A DNA stretch of 5,117 nucleotides from Phycisphaerales bacterium (GTDB lineage Bacteria; Planctomycetota; Phycisphaerae; Phycisphaerales; SM1A02): assembly GCA_007127615.1 (NCBI GenBank), contig SKZB01000291.1, positions 1 through 5,117 on the forward strand, given 5' to 3'. The notes beneath the pieces are model-generated. The model was not told the origin of the DNA. It did not search any database and was given only the letters and a program-made list of their open reading frames with translations. The translations under genes were made by a program, and so were the position numbers. Of this stretch, positions 1 through 5,117 are shown piece after piece; position 1 is the first letter of the stretch, and every line of letters begins with the position of its first letter.

Positions 1-1606
1 CGAACGGATCGCCGAGGAAATTGACCCATTCCATGCGGTGCGCCCACGCACCGACGGCCATGACCGTATCGGCGTCGGCGGGGCGGCCGAGGGTGTAGTT
101 CGGATCTGCACCTTCAAAGTACGCCCAGCCCGTGCTGATCTGGTAAAGATGCACTTTCGGCGTGACGCCGCTTTCGGCCGTGTTCTTGAGGCGCAGCGTG
201 TAGGTCTTTGCCCCGCCGGCCGCGACGGAGGCCTCAAGGGAGTACACGCGCGACTTGGTATCGCGCGGGCTGATGGAAAAGCTGCCTTCATTGAGCTGAT
301 CGCCGCCGAATGAACCATTGTCTTCACCCGGGAGGAACGGATCGCCCGGGTCCGGCGGTCCCGACACCAACTCCAGCTCGATGTTGGGATCGACATCATC
401 CGGCTCATCACGCCAGATGACGCGGAAGGAAATCGTGGGGTTCCACGCCTCCTCATCGTCCGGATTCTGAAGGGTCATCGTGACATTCTCAGACGCCTCG
501 CCGGGCGCAAGATCAACCGAATAGTGCCGGCCGGAGCCGCCGGCATTGCCGGCGGAACAGAAACCCAGGACGCCCGCTTCGAATGCGGCATCGTACGCCT
601 GGGACATGTTGCTGCTGCCGTCGATCACCACGCCGAAGGAGCCGTAGCTCATCGTGAAGATGTCGACGCCGACCTCTGCCGCACGGTTGATGGCCTTGAT
701 GATCGCCGCTGCCGAAGCGTTGCCGTTCGTGTCGTTGCCAATCTTGTAAAAGTACAGATCCGCATCCGGCGCGCCGCCGACGAAGTGGCCGTTCGACTGC
801 GCGCCGCTGCCGACCACGGTGCCCGTCACGTGCGTACCGTGCATGATCACGGTGTTCGACACGTCGGTGCTCCAGTCATCGACATCGTGCCCCGACGTGA
901 CATCGAACGTTTCGATCGGCTCGGGCAGGTCCGGGTGGGTCAGATCGAGACCGCTGTCCGCCACGGCGATGCGAATGCCCGCGCCCCGTGTGATGCCGAT
1001 CCCCGTGGCGCCCAGATGCATCTTCGGGATGTCAAGGAGCGGCAGGGCCAGGTCGTGCTGAGGCTCCACCAGCGTCTCCGCGGAGGTGACGCGAACAATG
1101 GTTTCATCCTCGCGCAGATCATCCAGGGCCGCGTAGTCGATCGAGGCGAGATAAAACCCATGGGGATGCCGTCCGGGGACGGGCGGGACATATTGCGAAC
1201 GGTGGATGCGCACGCCGCGCTCCCGCCACGCATCGATCTCAGCGTCATCAAGTGTTCTGCGGAGATAAATCGTACCCAGCTCACCATCCATTCGTTCCGG
1301 CTCAATGCCCGCATGCCGCAACAGTTCCTGACGCTCTGCGGCCGGAAGGGTCGCCGCTCGTTCCTTGATGCGCTGGTGATGGAGAATCTCACCGCAGATC
1401 ACCCGGCACCACTCAGTCGTGTCGGTCGTGGTGCCGGTCTGGCCGGCGGCCGGTCTCCCGCCGTCTGCGGGAGATGTGCCCGCCGCCAGCAGGACCATCA
1501 GCACCCACGCCAGACCGGCCAGCCCGGCAGCGGGGCGCCATTCAGTCGGGCGCACGATTGGTCGGAACCCGGGCGATGACAAACCAGAGGTAATTGAATT
1601 CTTCAT
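1..1606 (-). CDS. Secreted subtilisin-like serine protease (peptidase family S8), 3' end outside window
   Basis: The minus strand encodes 535 residues before the left edge. The N-terminus reads as a signal peptide: a long n-region with Arg15, Arg19 and Arg24, a hydrophobic stretch at about residues 26-43 (AAGLAGLAWVLMVLLAAG), and a possible cleavage after Ser-Pro-Ala47. Residues about 60-185 have no catalytic motif and probably form a propeptide. The subtilase core follows: IRIAVADSGLDLTHPDL holds the catalytic Asp217, MHGTHVTGTV the catalytic His256, TMSYGS (319-324) fits the substrate-binding strand, and FCSAGNAGG the oxyanion Asn354. The Ser motif (GTSxAxP in the family) would lie beyond the edge. 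About 140 extra residues separate Asn354 from DTVMAVGAW (513-521), where classical subtilisins have about 20. The likely role is extracytoplasmic protein cleavage. I chose ATG 1606-1604 because it places MKNS directly before the signal peptide; the frame stays open upstream, and no Shine-Dalgarno site precedes this ATG. The family call is very secure; the start is less so. Confidence 0.95.
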   Translation of the reverse strand, partial: MKNSITSGLSSPGFRPIVRPTEWRPAAGLAGLAWVLMVLLAAGTSPADGGRPAAGQTGTTTDTTEWCRVICGEILHHQRIKERAATLPAAERQELLRHAGIEPERMDGELGTIYLRRTLDDAEIDAWRERGVRIHRSQYVPPVPGRHPHGFYLASIDYAALDDLREDETIVRVTSAETLVEPQHDLALPLLDIPKMHLGATGIGITRGAGIRIAVADSGLDLTHPDLPEPIETFDVTSGHDVDDWSTDVSNTVIMHGTHVTGTVVGSGAQSNGHFVGGAPDADLYFYKIGNDTNGNASAAAIIKAINRAAEVGVDIFTMSYGSFGVVIDGSSNMSQAYDAAFEAGVLGFCSAGNAGGSGRHYSVDLAPGEASENVTMTLQNPDDEEAWNPTISFRVIWRDEPDDVDPNIELELVSGPPDPGDPFLPGEDNGSFGGDQLNEGSFSISPRDTKSRVYSLEASVAAGGAKTYTLRLKNTAESGVTPKVHLYQISTGWAYFEGADPNYTLGRPADADTVMAVGAWAHRMEWVNFLGDPF

Positions 1607-1814
1607 GACGGGAGGAGGCCATTCGGGTTGAATGATGTCAGGTTGGATGATGGCTTTCGTTCGCATTCGATTCGGTTGGTTTCGGACCACACGCGAGCAG
1701 ACATCTTCCTCCGGCGTGGCCTCGACCGAAGCGAATCGGGCCACGTCACGCGACTCCGAAGGGGGCGCTTCAGTATGTAGTCTGTCCTCAAGCGGGGCCG
1801 GATCAATCACTTTC

Positions 1815-1830
1815 TTCCGACTTTTCGGAA
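1815..1830. repeat. Small perfect inverted repeat (TTCCGA-N4-TCGGAA)
   Basis: TTCCGA at 1815-1820 and TCGGAA at 1825-1830 are perfect reverse complements around CTTT. The repeat ends 55 bases upstream of the -35 of the rightward promoter candidate. No T-tract follows on either strand, so it is not an intrinsic terminator. It could be an operator half-site pair or a short hairpin. A 6-bp palindrome can occur by chance in a region of this size. Confidence 0.25.
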
Positions 1831-1885
1831 CGGACCAGGCCGATTGCCGGACGCTTTGCTCAGGTTCGACGGCCCGCATGGACGA

Positions 1886-1915
1886 TTGTCTGACGGGGAA
1901 CGGACCTGTTATCCT
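1886..1915 (+). promoter_or_regulatory. Candidate sigma70-type promoter with extended -10 for the exported-protein gene
   Basis: TTGTCT at 1886-1891 matches the -35 consensus at 4 of 6 positions. TATCCT at 1910-1915 matches the -10 consensus at 4 of 6, with an 18-base spacer. A TG at 1907-1908 sits one base before the -10, as in extended -10 promoters. Transcription would start near 1922 and leave a leader of about 135 bases before the ATG at 2057. This is a motif match only, and sigma-factor preferences in this organism are unknown. Confidence 0.35.
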
Positions 1916-2046
1916 CGTCATTCGGTGAAGCGGGATCGGTCTGCGAACGGTCGGCCCCTCTATCACCGGCGTCGAGTTGGACCGCACTCTGCCCAGCGGG
2001 CCCGCGGCCCGTCGGTTGAACAGTTGCCCGAGCTCCCGTGTGTATT

Positions 2047-2051
2047 GAGGT
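2047..2051 (+). promoter_or_regulatory. Ribosome binding site GAGGT that fixes the start of the exported-protein gene
   Basis: GAGGT lies 5 bases before ATG 2057, a standard Shine-Dalgarno spacing. It favours this start over the in-frame ATG at 1844, because only the 2057 start puts a signal peptide at the N-terminus. Confidence 0.7.
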
Positions 2052-2056
2052 ATGAC

Positions 2057-2995
2057 ATGAAAGTAGATCGGCGCTGCAAGAACATCACCGGATTGAGTGC
2101 GACGTGCATGTCGCTTCTGTTCATCCTCGCTCTGCCGATGCCGGGAAGCGCGATGCCATTCGCGCCCGGCGCCGCGGAGAACCGGGATGAGCGACCGGTC
2201 ACACCGCCCGAGCCGACCCTCCCGCCGGCCGGTTCCCTCGGCGATCAATCCGAGGTTCATGCGCCGCAGCGGATGCTCCTGCGGGAAGGCAGCGTTGCCA
2301 CGCAGGTGCGGGGCCGGGTCACCCGGAGCGAAACGACCGGCCGCTGGCACTTCGAAATCGATGCTCCGGATTCGGAGGTGCCGGTCTATTCACTGATCCT
2401 GCTGCCGAACATCTATCTGGGAGAGATGCAACAGGTTCTGACCGGTGCCGGGGGCCAGGAGGTCATCTTCGAGATCACCGGCGAGATCACGGTTTACGAC
2501 CAGGAGAACTACCTGCTGACCCACGCCCCGCCGCGCGTGATTTCGCACGCCATGCCTCGCGCGCCGGAGCGAGAGCGCGATCTCCGGCCGCGTTCCGATC
2601 GGGAAGGACAGCGCTCCGCCGAAGAACTCATGCGCGAAATGCGCGAGCGGGCGGGCGAAACCGCCCGGCGGCCGGAGATCGAAGCCGATACCGTCGCCCG
2701 GGACGAACGGCTGGCCCCGGAAGGGACGTTGATCCTCTACCGGCGTGTGCGGCTGGCGCGCGGCGCGGGCGGTGCATGGCGGGCGGTGTTTGAAGCCGAC
2801 GCTTCGGGCCAGAGTGATCCGCCGATGACGCTCCTGCCGTGCCTGCTGCTGGAACGGCTCGAAGCGCGGGCGCGACGGACCGGTGGGCGGGAGCCGCTCC
2901 TGATCAGCGGTCGCGTCACCAGCTACAACGGCCGAAATTATCTCTTGCCCACCAGTTTCCATCTGCCGCGCAACCGAACGGAGTTGATGCCCTGA
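2057..2995 (+). CDS. Exported protein of unknown function with two copies of one domain
   Basis: The product has 312 residues. Residues 1-32 form a clear signal peptide: a basic start (MKVDRRCK), a hydrophobic core (MSLLFILALPM) and a probable cleavage after Gly-Ser-Ala32. A Pro-rich low-complexity stretch follows (about 35-70). Residues about 76-160 and 221-304 are diverged copies of one domain of about 84 residues. Both contain EG(S/T), a short Arg-rich strand, G-x-W followed by FE and Asp-Ala, a Leu-Leu-Pro, Gly-Gly-x-Glu, then an ITGE/ISGR strand and a closing Tyr-x(4)-NYLL. A strongly charged Arg/Glu linker (about 161-220) joins them and may be helical. The strand-rich pattern would suit a small beta-barrel, which is inference. 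The protein has no catalytic motif that I can name, and I do not know its function. The start is supported by the ribosome site and the signal peptide. It lies upstream of two CNNM genes on the same strand and may be co-transcribed with them. Confidence 0.85.
   Translation: MKVDRRCKNITGLSATCMSLLFILALPMPGSAMPFAPGAAENRDERPVTPPEPTLPPAGSLGDQSEVHAPQRMLLREGSVATQVRGRVTRSETTGRWHFEIDAPDSEVPVYSLILLPNIYLGEMQQVLTGAGGQEVIFEITGEITVYDQENYLLTHAPPRVISHAMPRAPERERDLRPRSDREGQRSAEELMREMRERAGETARRPEIEADTVARDERLAPEGTLILYRRVRLARGAGGAWRAVFEADASGQSDPPMTLLPCLLLERLEARARRTGGREPLLISGRVTSYNGRNYLLPTSFHLPRNRTELMP
2282..2968 (+). repeat. Internal domain duplication in the exported protein
   Basis: Copy 1 spans about 2282-2536 (residues 76-160) and copy 2 about 2717-2968 (residues 221-304). 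The similarity is in the protein, not in the DNA: GRWHFEIDA aligns with GAWRAVFEADA, SLILLP with MTLLP, GGQEVIFEITGEITVY with GGREPLLISGRVTSY, and ENYLL with RNYLL. The copies are old enough to have lost nucleotide identity. Confidence 0.7.
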
Positions 2996-3006
2996 CCGAA
3001 AGGGCG

Positions 3007-3031
3007 GCCGTGCGCGCTGATGCGCACCGGC
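3007..3031 (+). other. Stem-loop in the gap between the exported-protein and first CNNM genes
   Basis: GTGCGC at 3010-3015 pairs perfectly with GCGCAC at 3022-3027 around a 6-base loop. The stem extends by three pairs (GCC 3007-3009 with GGC 3029-3031) past one bulged C. It starts 12 bases after the stop codon at 2995. No T-tract follows, so it is not a typical intrinsic terminator. It may attenuate transcription or protect an mRNA end. It also covers the ATG at 3020, the longest possible start of the next gene. Confidence 0.35.
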
Positions 3032-3134
3032 GGGAACTCCGCCGCCCAATCGCTACCATTCACGGTCGTGACGCCGTCCGATGAACCGCCGATCATGCCC
3101 GATCCCACCGATGCTGCGACAACGTTTCTCGGCT

Positions 3135-3140
3135 GGGAGG
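3135..3140 (+). promoter_or_regulatory. Possible ribosome binding site GGGAGG for the first CNNM gene
   Basis: GGGAGG ends 2 bases before ATG 3143. The motif is strong but the spacing is shorter than usual. The alternative in-frame starts are weaker: 3095 has no purine-rich motif, and 3020 has only a distant AGGGCGG. It therefore supports, but does not prove, a start at 3143. Confidence 0.4.
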
Positions 3141-3142
3141 CG

Positions 3143-4438
3143 ATGGACCTTCCGCTGCTGCTTCTGCTTCCGTTTCTCCTGTTGATCAGCGCGTTCTTTT
3201 CCGGCTCCGAAACGGCGCTGTTCAGCATGACCGGCACCGAGCGGATGCAACTGCGCCGGAGCGGATCGATCGTCAGCCGCGCGGTCGAAGCGCTGCTGTC
3301 AGACCAGCGCATGCTGCTCATTACCGTTCTGCTGGGCAACATGACGGTCAACGTGCTCTACTTTGTCATCAGTTCCGTGCTCACGATGCGGGCGGAGGTC
3401 GGCGTGGCGGGCGGCCTGATGCTCGCGCTGTTGACCCTGCTGGCAATCGTGTTGCTCGGCGAGGTCCTGCCGAAGATGCTGGCCAACTCCAAGCGGCTCG
3501 TATTCGTTTCGCTGATCGCGCCGCCGCTTTTCACGCTGCACCGATTGATCACGCCGCTGCGGCTGGTGCTCGATGCGTTGATCGTGACGCCGCTGAGCCG
3601 GCTGACCGCGCCGTCGGAAGCGCCGCCGGTGTTGAGTGAGGACGAGCTGCGCACGTTGCTGGAGATCTCCGGTGAGCAGGGGGTGATCGACGCGGAGGAG
3701 CAGCGGATTTTGCTCGACGTGATCTCTCTCAGCCGTCTCAAGGTGCGCGACGTCATGACGCCGCGCGTGCGCATGGTCGCCGTCCCCATTCACGCCACGC
3801 CCGATCAGGTGCGCGAGCTCGCGCGGGAAAGCGGTCACGGAAAACTGCCGGTGTACCGCGGCGACGTCGATGAAATCATCGGTCTGTTACCGGTGAAGCG
3901 TTTTCTGCTCGCCGCGCGAGACCGCCGCATCGCCGTCCGCCGCATCATGGACCCACCGCGCTTCGTGCCGCTCCACGCCTCGCTGGAGCAGGTGCTGGAG
4001 CAGTTTCGAAAGTGGAAATCGCGCACCGCCATTGTCGTGGATGAATTCGGCGGCACCGCGGGACTGATCACGCTCGAAGATGTCATCGAACGACTCGTCG
4101 GAGATCTCGTTTCCAACGAAGAGCCCGATGTCGATCCGCCGCGCCGACTCTCACCCACGTGCTGGGAAGTGGACGGCGATATGAGCGTGCACGACTGGGC
4201 CGAAGCGTTCGGATACGCCGCCGGCATGCCCCACGTCTCGACCGTCGGGGGGCTCATCATCGATCGACTCGGGCGCGCGCCAAACGTCGGCGACCGGGTG
4301 GCGCTGGGCAATCTTGAGCTGGAAGTCCTGGAAGTCGACCGGGTCCGCGTGCAGCGCGCGAAACTCACCCTACATCCGCACACGATCGACATTGAGCATC
4401 GATCCACCGATTCTTCCGGCGGGAGAGGTGCGCGATGA
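3143..4438 (+). CDS. HlyC/CorC family membrane protein (CNNM, CBS pair, CorC_HlyC domain)
   Basis: From ATG 3143 the product has 431 residues, a normal length for the family. The CNNM (DUF21) membrane domain fills about 1-155: a first membrane segment at 3-20, then FFSGSETALFS (18-28), LLGNMTVNV (63-71) and LLGEVLPK (104-111). These are the conserved Ser, Asn and Glu/Pro positions linked to Mg2+ binding in CorC/CNNM structures. A cytoplasmic linker with GEQGVIDAEEQRIL leads to DVMTPR (203-208) and two CBS domains (about 203-260 and 265-320), ending in VVDEFGGTAGLITLEDVIE. CBS pairs in this family bind adenine nucleotides. A CorC_HlyC domain at about 335-411 closes the protein. The likely role is Mg2+ (or related divalent cation) efflux or homeostasis at the inner membrane; haemolysin naming in this family is historical. 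In-frame ATGs at 3095 (447 residues) and 3020 (472) are possible, but they would put a polar tail before the first membrane helix. The last codons overlap the next CNNM gene. The family call is very secure. Confidence 0.95.
   Translation: MDLPLLLLLPFLLLISAFFSGSETALFSMTGTERMQLRRSGSIVSRAVEALLSDQRMLLITVLLGNMTVNVLYFVISSVLTMRAEVGVAGGLMLALLTLLAIVLLGEVLPKMLANSKRLVFVSLIAPPLFTLHRLITPLRLVLDALIVTPLSRLTAPSEAPPVLSEDELRTLLEISGEQGVIDAEEQRILLDVISLSRLKVRDVMTPRVRMVAVPIHATPDQVRELARESGHGKLPVYRGDVDEIIGLLPVKRFLLAARDRRIAVRRIMDPPRFVPLHASLEQVLEQFRKWKSRTAIVVDEFGGTAGLITLEDVIERLVGDLVSNEEPDVDPPRRLSPTCWEVDGDMSVHDWAEAFGYAAGMPHVSTVGGLIIDRLGRAPNVGDRVALGNLELEVLEVDRVRVQRAKLTLHPHTIDIEHRSTDSSGGRGAR
4423..4428 (+). promoter_or_regulatory. 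Ribosome binding site GAGAGG for the second CNNM gene
   Basis: GAGAGG lies 6 bases before ATG 4435 and inside the end of the upstream coding region. Together with the ATGA overlap it fixes the start and suggests both coupled and independent translation initiation. Confidence 0.6.
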
Positions 4439-5117
4439 ACTACGAACTGCTCGGCGCGATCATCCTCGCGGCAATCGGCATCGGCCTCAGCGCCCTCTTC
4501 TCCGGTCTGGAGACCGGGTTGTACACCCTGAATCGGGTGCGGTTATCGATCCGCGCCGATCAGGGGGAGCGTCTGGCCCTCATGCTGCGGAAGGTGATGA
4601 CTCCTCCGAATCGCATGTTGTCCACCCTGCTGATCGGCAACAATATCGCGAACTACGCGGGCAGTTTCGGCCTCGCGCTGATCCTTGACCATTACGGCAT
4701 GTCGCCCGTGCAGGCGATCATCGTCAACGCCTGTATTCTGGTTCCGCTGCTGTTCATTTTCGGAGAAACCCTGCCGAAGGACTTCTTCCGGACCTACACC
4801 GATCGGTGGTCCTATTTCTTTGCGCCTTTCCTGCGCGGCTCGGAACGGCTGTTGACCTGGACGGGGCTCAATCCGTTGACGCAGGGATTCGGCGACTTTG
4901 CCGGCTGGCTCTTCGGAGCCGGCGACGGCGCAGCGCGGACCGCGCGCCAGCGCATGAGCCAGTTGATCAAAGAGGGCGCCACGGTGGGGCTGATCTCCGA
5001 AGCGCAGACCACGCTCGCCGATCGCGCCCTGGCCATGCGGGAGATGAAGGTGGAATCCGAGATGGTGCCGTGGCCCCGGGCGACGACCCTGCCGATCGAC
5101 GCGGGTTCGGCCCAGCG
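4435..5117 (+). CDS. Second CNNM-domain membrane protein (HlyC/CorC-like), 3' end outside window
   Basis: The window holds the first 227 residues. The CNNM membrane domain is clear: a first helix at about 5-23, ALFSGLETGLYTLNR (20-34), LLIGNNIANY (65-74) and IFGETLPKDFFR (108-119). The Ser, Asn and Glu-x-Leu-Pro-Lys positions line up with those of the upstream paralogue. A linker follows (about 165-205) with QLIKEGATVGLISEAQ, matching the pre-CBS helices of the family, and the frame then enters the expected CBS region. Where the paralogue has DVMTPR, this protein has SEMVPWPR (208-215), so the usual Met-Thr-Pro-Arg turn is altered. The downstream CBS and any CorC_HlyC domain cannot be seen. 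The start overlaps the previous stop as ATGA, a strong sign of one operon and coupled translation. A heteromeric or jointly regulated cation transport role with the upstream protein is inference. Confidence 0.92.
   Translation, partial: MNYELLGAIILAAIGIGLSALFSGLETGLYTLNRVRLSIRADQGERLALMLRKVMTPPNRMLSTLLIGNNIANYAGSFGLALILDHYGMSPVQAIIVNACILVPLLFIFGETLPKDFFRTYTDRWSYFFAPFLRGSERLLTWTGLNPLTQGFGDFAGWLFGAGDGAARTARQRMSQLIKEGATVGLISEAQTTLADRALAMREMKVESEMVPWPRATTLPIDAGSAQ

Larger units (their letters stand above)
1607..2056. other. Divergent intergenic region between the protease and exported-protein genes
   Basis: These 450 bases separate two divergently transcribed genes. Long frames cross the region on both strands. 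Their translations are rich in Arg, Ser and Pro, match no family I recognise, and are best explained by few stop codons in GC-rich DNA. What I can see is a rightward extended -10 promoter candidate, a perfect 6-bp inverted repeat just upstream of it, and the protease leader with an anti-Shine-Dalgarno-like CCTCCTCC. I found no convincing leftward promoter, although one is expected here. Confidence 0.75.

Noticed and set aside
524..1579. Long plus-strand open frame antisense to the protease
   Set aside because: It covers the protease frame, which has a full set of subtilase motifs. Its translation is His/Arg/Asp-rich with no family resemblance, as expected for a shadow frame in GC-rich DNA.
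1607..1920. Upstream in-frame extension of the protease (for example ATG at 1666-1664, minus)
   Set aside because: The frame is open far upstream, but so are others here. Extensions would place residues before the signal peptide, and no start there has a ribosome site at a normal distance.
1632..1928. 98-codon plus-strand frame after GGAGGAGG (1611-1618)
   Set aside because: The purine tract is too far (13 bases) from the ATG, the product is Ser/Arg-rich without domains or membrane segments, and it crosses the likely promoter of the next gene.
2016..2046. Second rightward promoter (TTGAAC with TGTATT or TGTGTA)
   Set aside because: The spacing is 19 bases for the better -10, or the -10 match is only 3 of 6. 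The -10 would also overlap or abut the ribosome binding site.
1844..2056. N-terminal extension of the exported protein from the ATG at 1844
   Set aside because: It would bury a clear signal peptide 71 residues inside the protein. It lacks a ribosome site, while ATG 2057 has GAGGT at a good distance.
3007..3031. Intrinsic terminator after the exported-protein gene
   Set aside because: The stem-loop is real on paper, but no T-tract follows it, so I list it as a stem-loop only.
2390..3049. 219-codon minus-strand frame opposite the exported protein
   Set aside because: It is antisense to a gene with a signal peptide and an internal duplication. Its product is Arg/Gln/Pro-rich and unrecognisable.
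3299..4407. Several minus-strand frames opposite the first CNNM gene
   Set aside because: The plus-strand frame has all the CNNM, CBS and CorC_HlyC motifs. The antisense products are low-complexity Arg/Gln/Ser sequences.

Overview
The window is GC-rich bacterial DNA holding four protein-coding genes, two of them cut by the window edges. I see no RNA gene, insertion sequence or CRISPR array. The best guess at the organism is a planctomycete-type bacterium, perhaps Phycisphaerae-like. This rests on high GC, a secreted subtilase with a long inserted domain, a secreted protein of a 'NYLL'-ending type that I associate with planctomycetes, and a tandem pair of CNNM/CorC membrane proteins. That assignment is inference and needs a search.

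Layout. Positions 1-1606 (minus strand) encode the first 535 residues of a secreted subtilisin-like (S8) protease. The catalytic Asp and His and the oxyanion Asn are visible; the catalytic Ser lies beyond the left edge. Positions 1607-2056 are a divergent intergenic region of 450 bases with a plausible rightward extended -10 promoter and a small perfect palindrome. Positions 2057-2995 (plus) encode a 312-residue exported protein of unknown function that contains two diverged copies of one domain. Positions 3143-4438 (plus; the start could be 3095 or 3020) encode a complete CNNM-CBS-CorC_HlyC protein of the HlyC/CorC family. Positions 4435-5117 (plus) encode the first 227 residues of a second CNNM-family protein, joined to the previous gene by an ATGA stop/start overlap.

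How the genes relate. The two CNNM proteins are almost certainly co-translated and may act together as inner-membrane divalent-cation (Mg2+-linked) transporters or sensors. The duplicated-domain exported protein lies just upstream on the same strand and may share their transcript, but nothing shows a functional link. The protease is transcribed away from them and looks functionally independent.

No clearly new multi-gene system is visible. The observations most worth checking are the domain inserted in the protease core, the internal duplication of the unknown exported protein, the odd leader of the protease gene and the altered CBS entry motif in the second CNNM protein.
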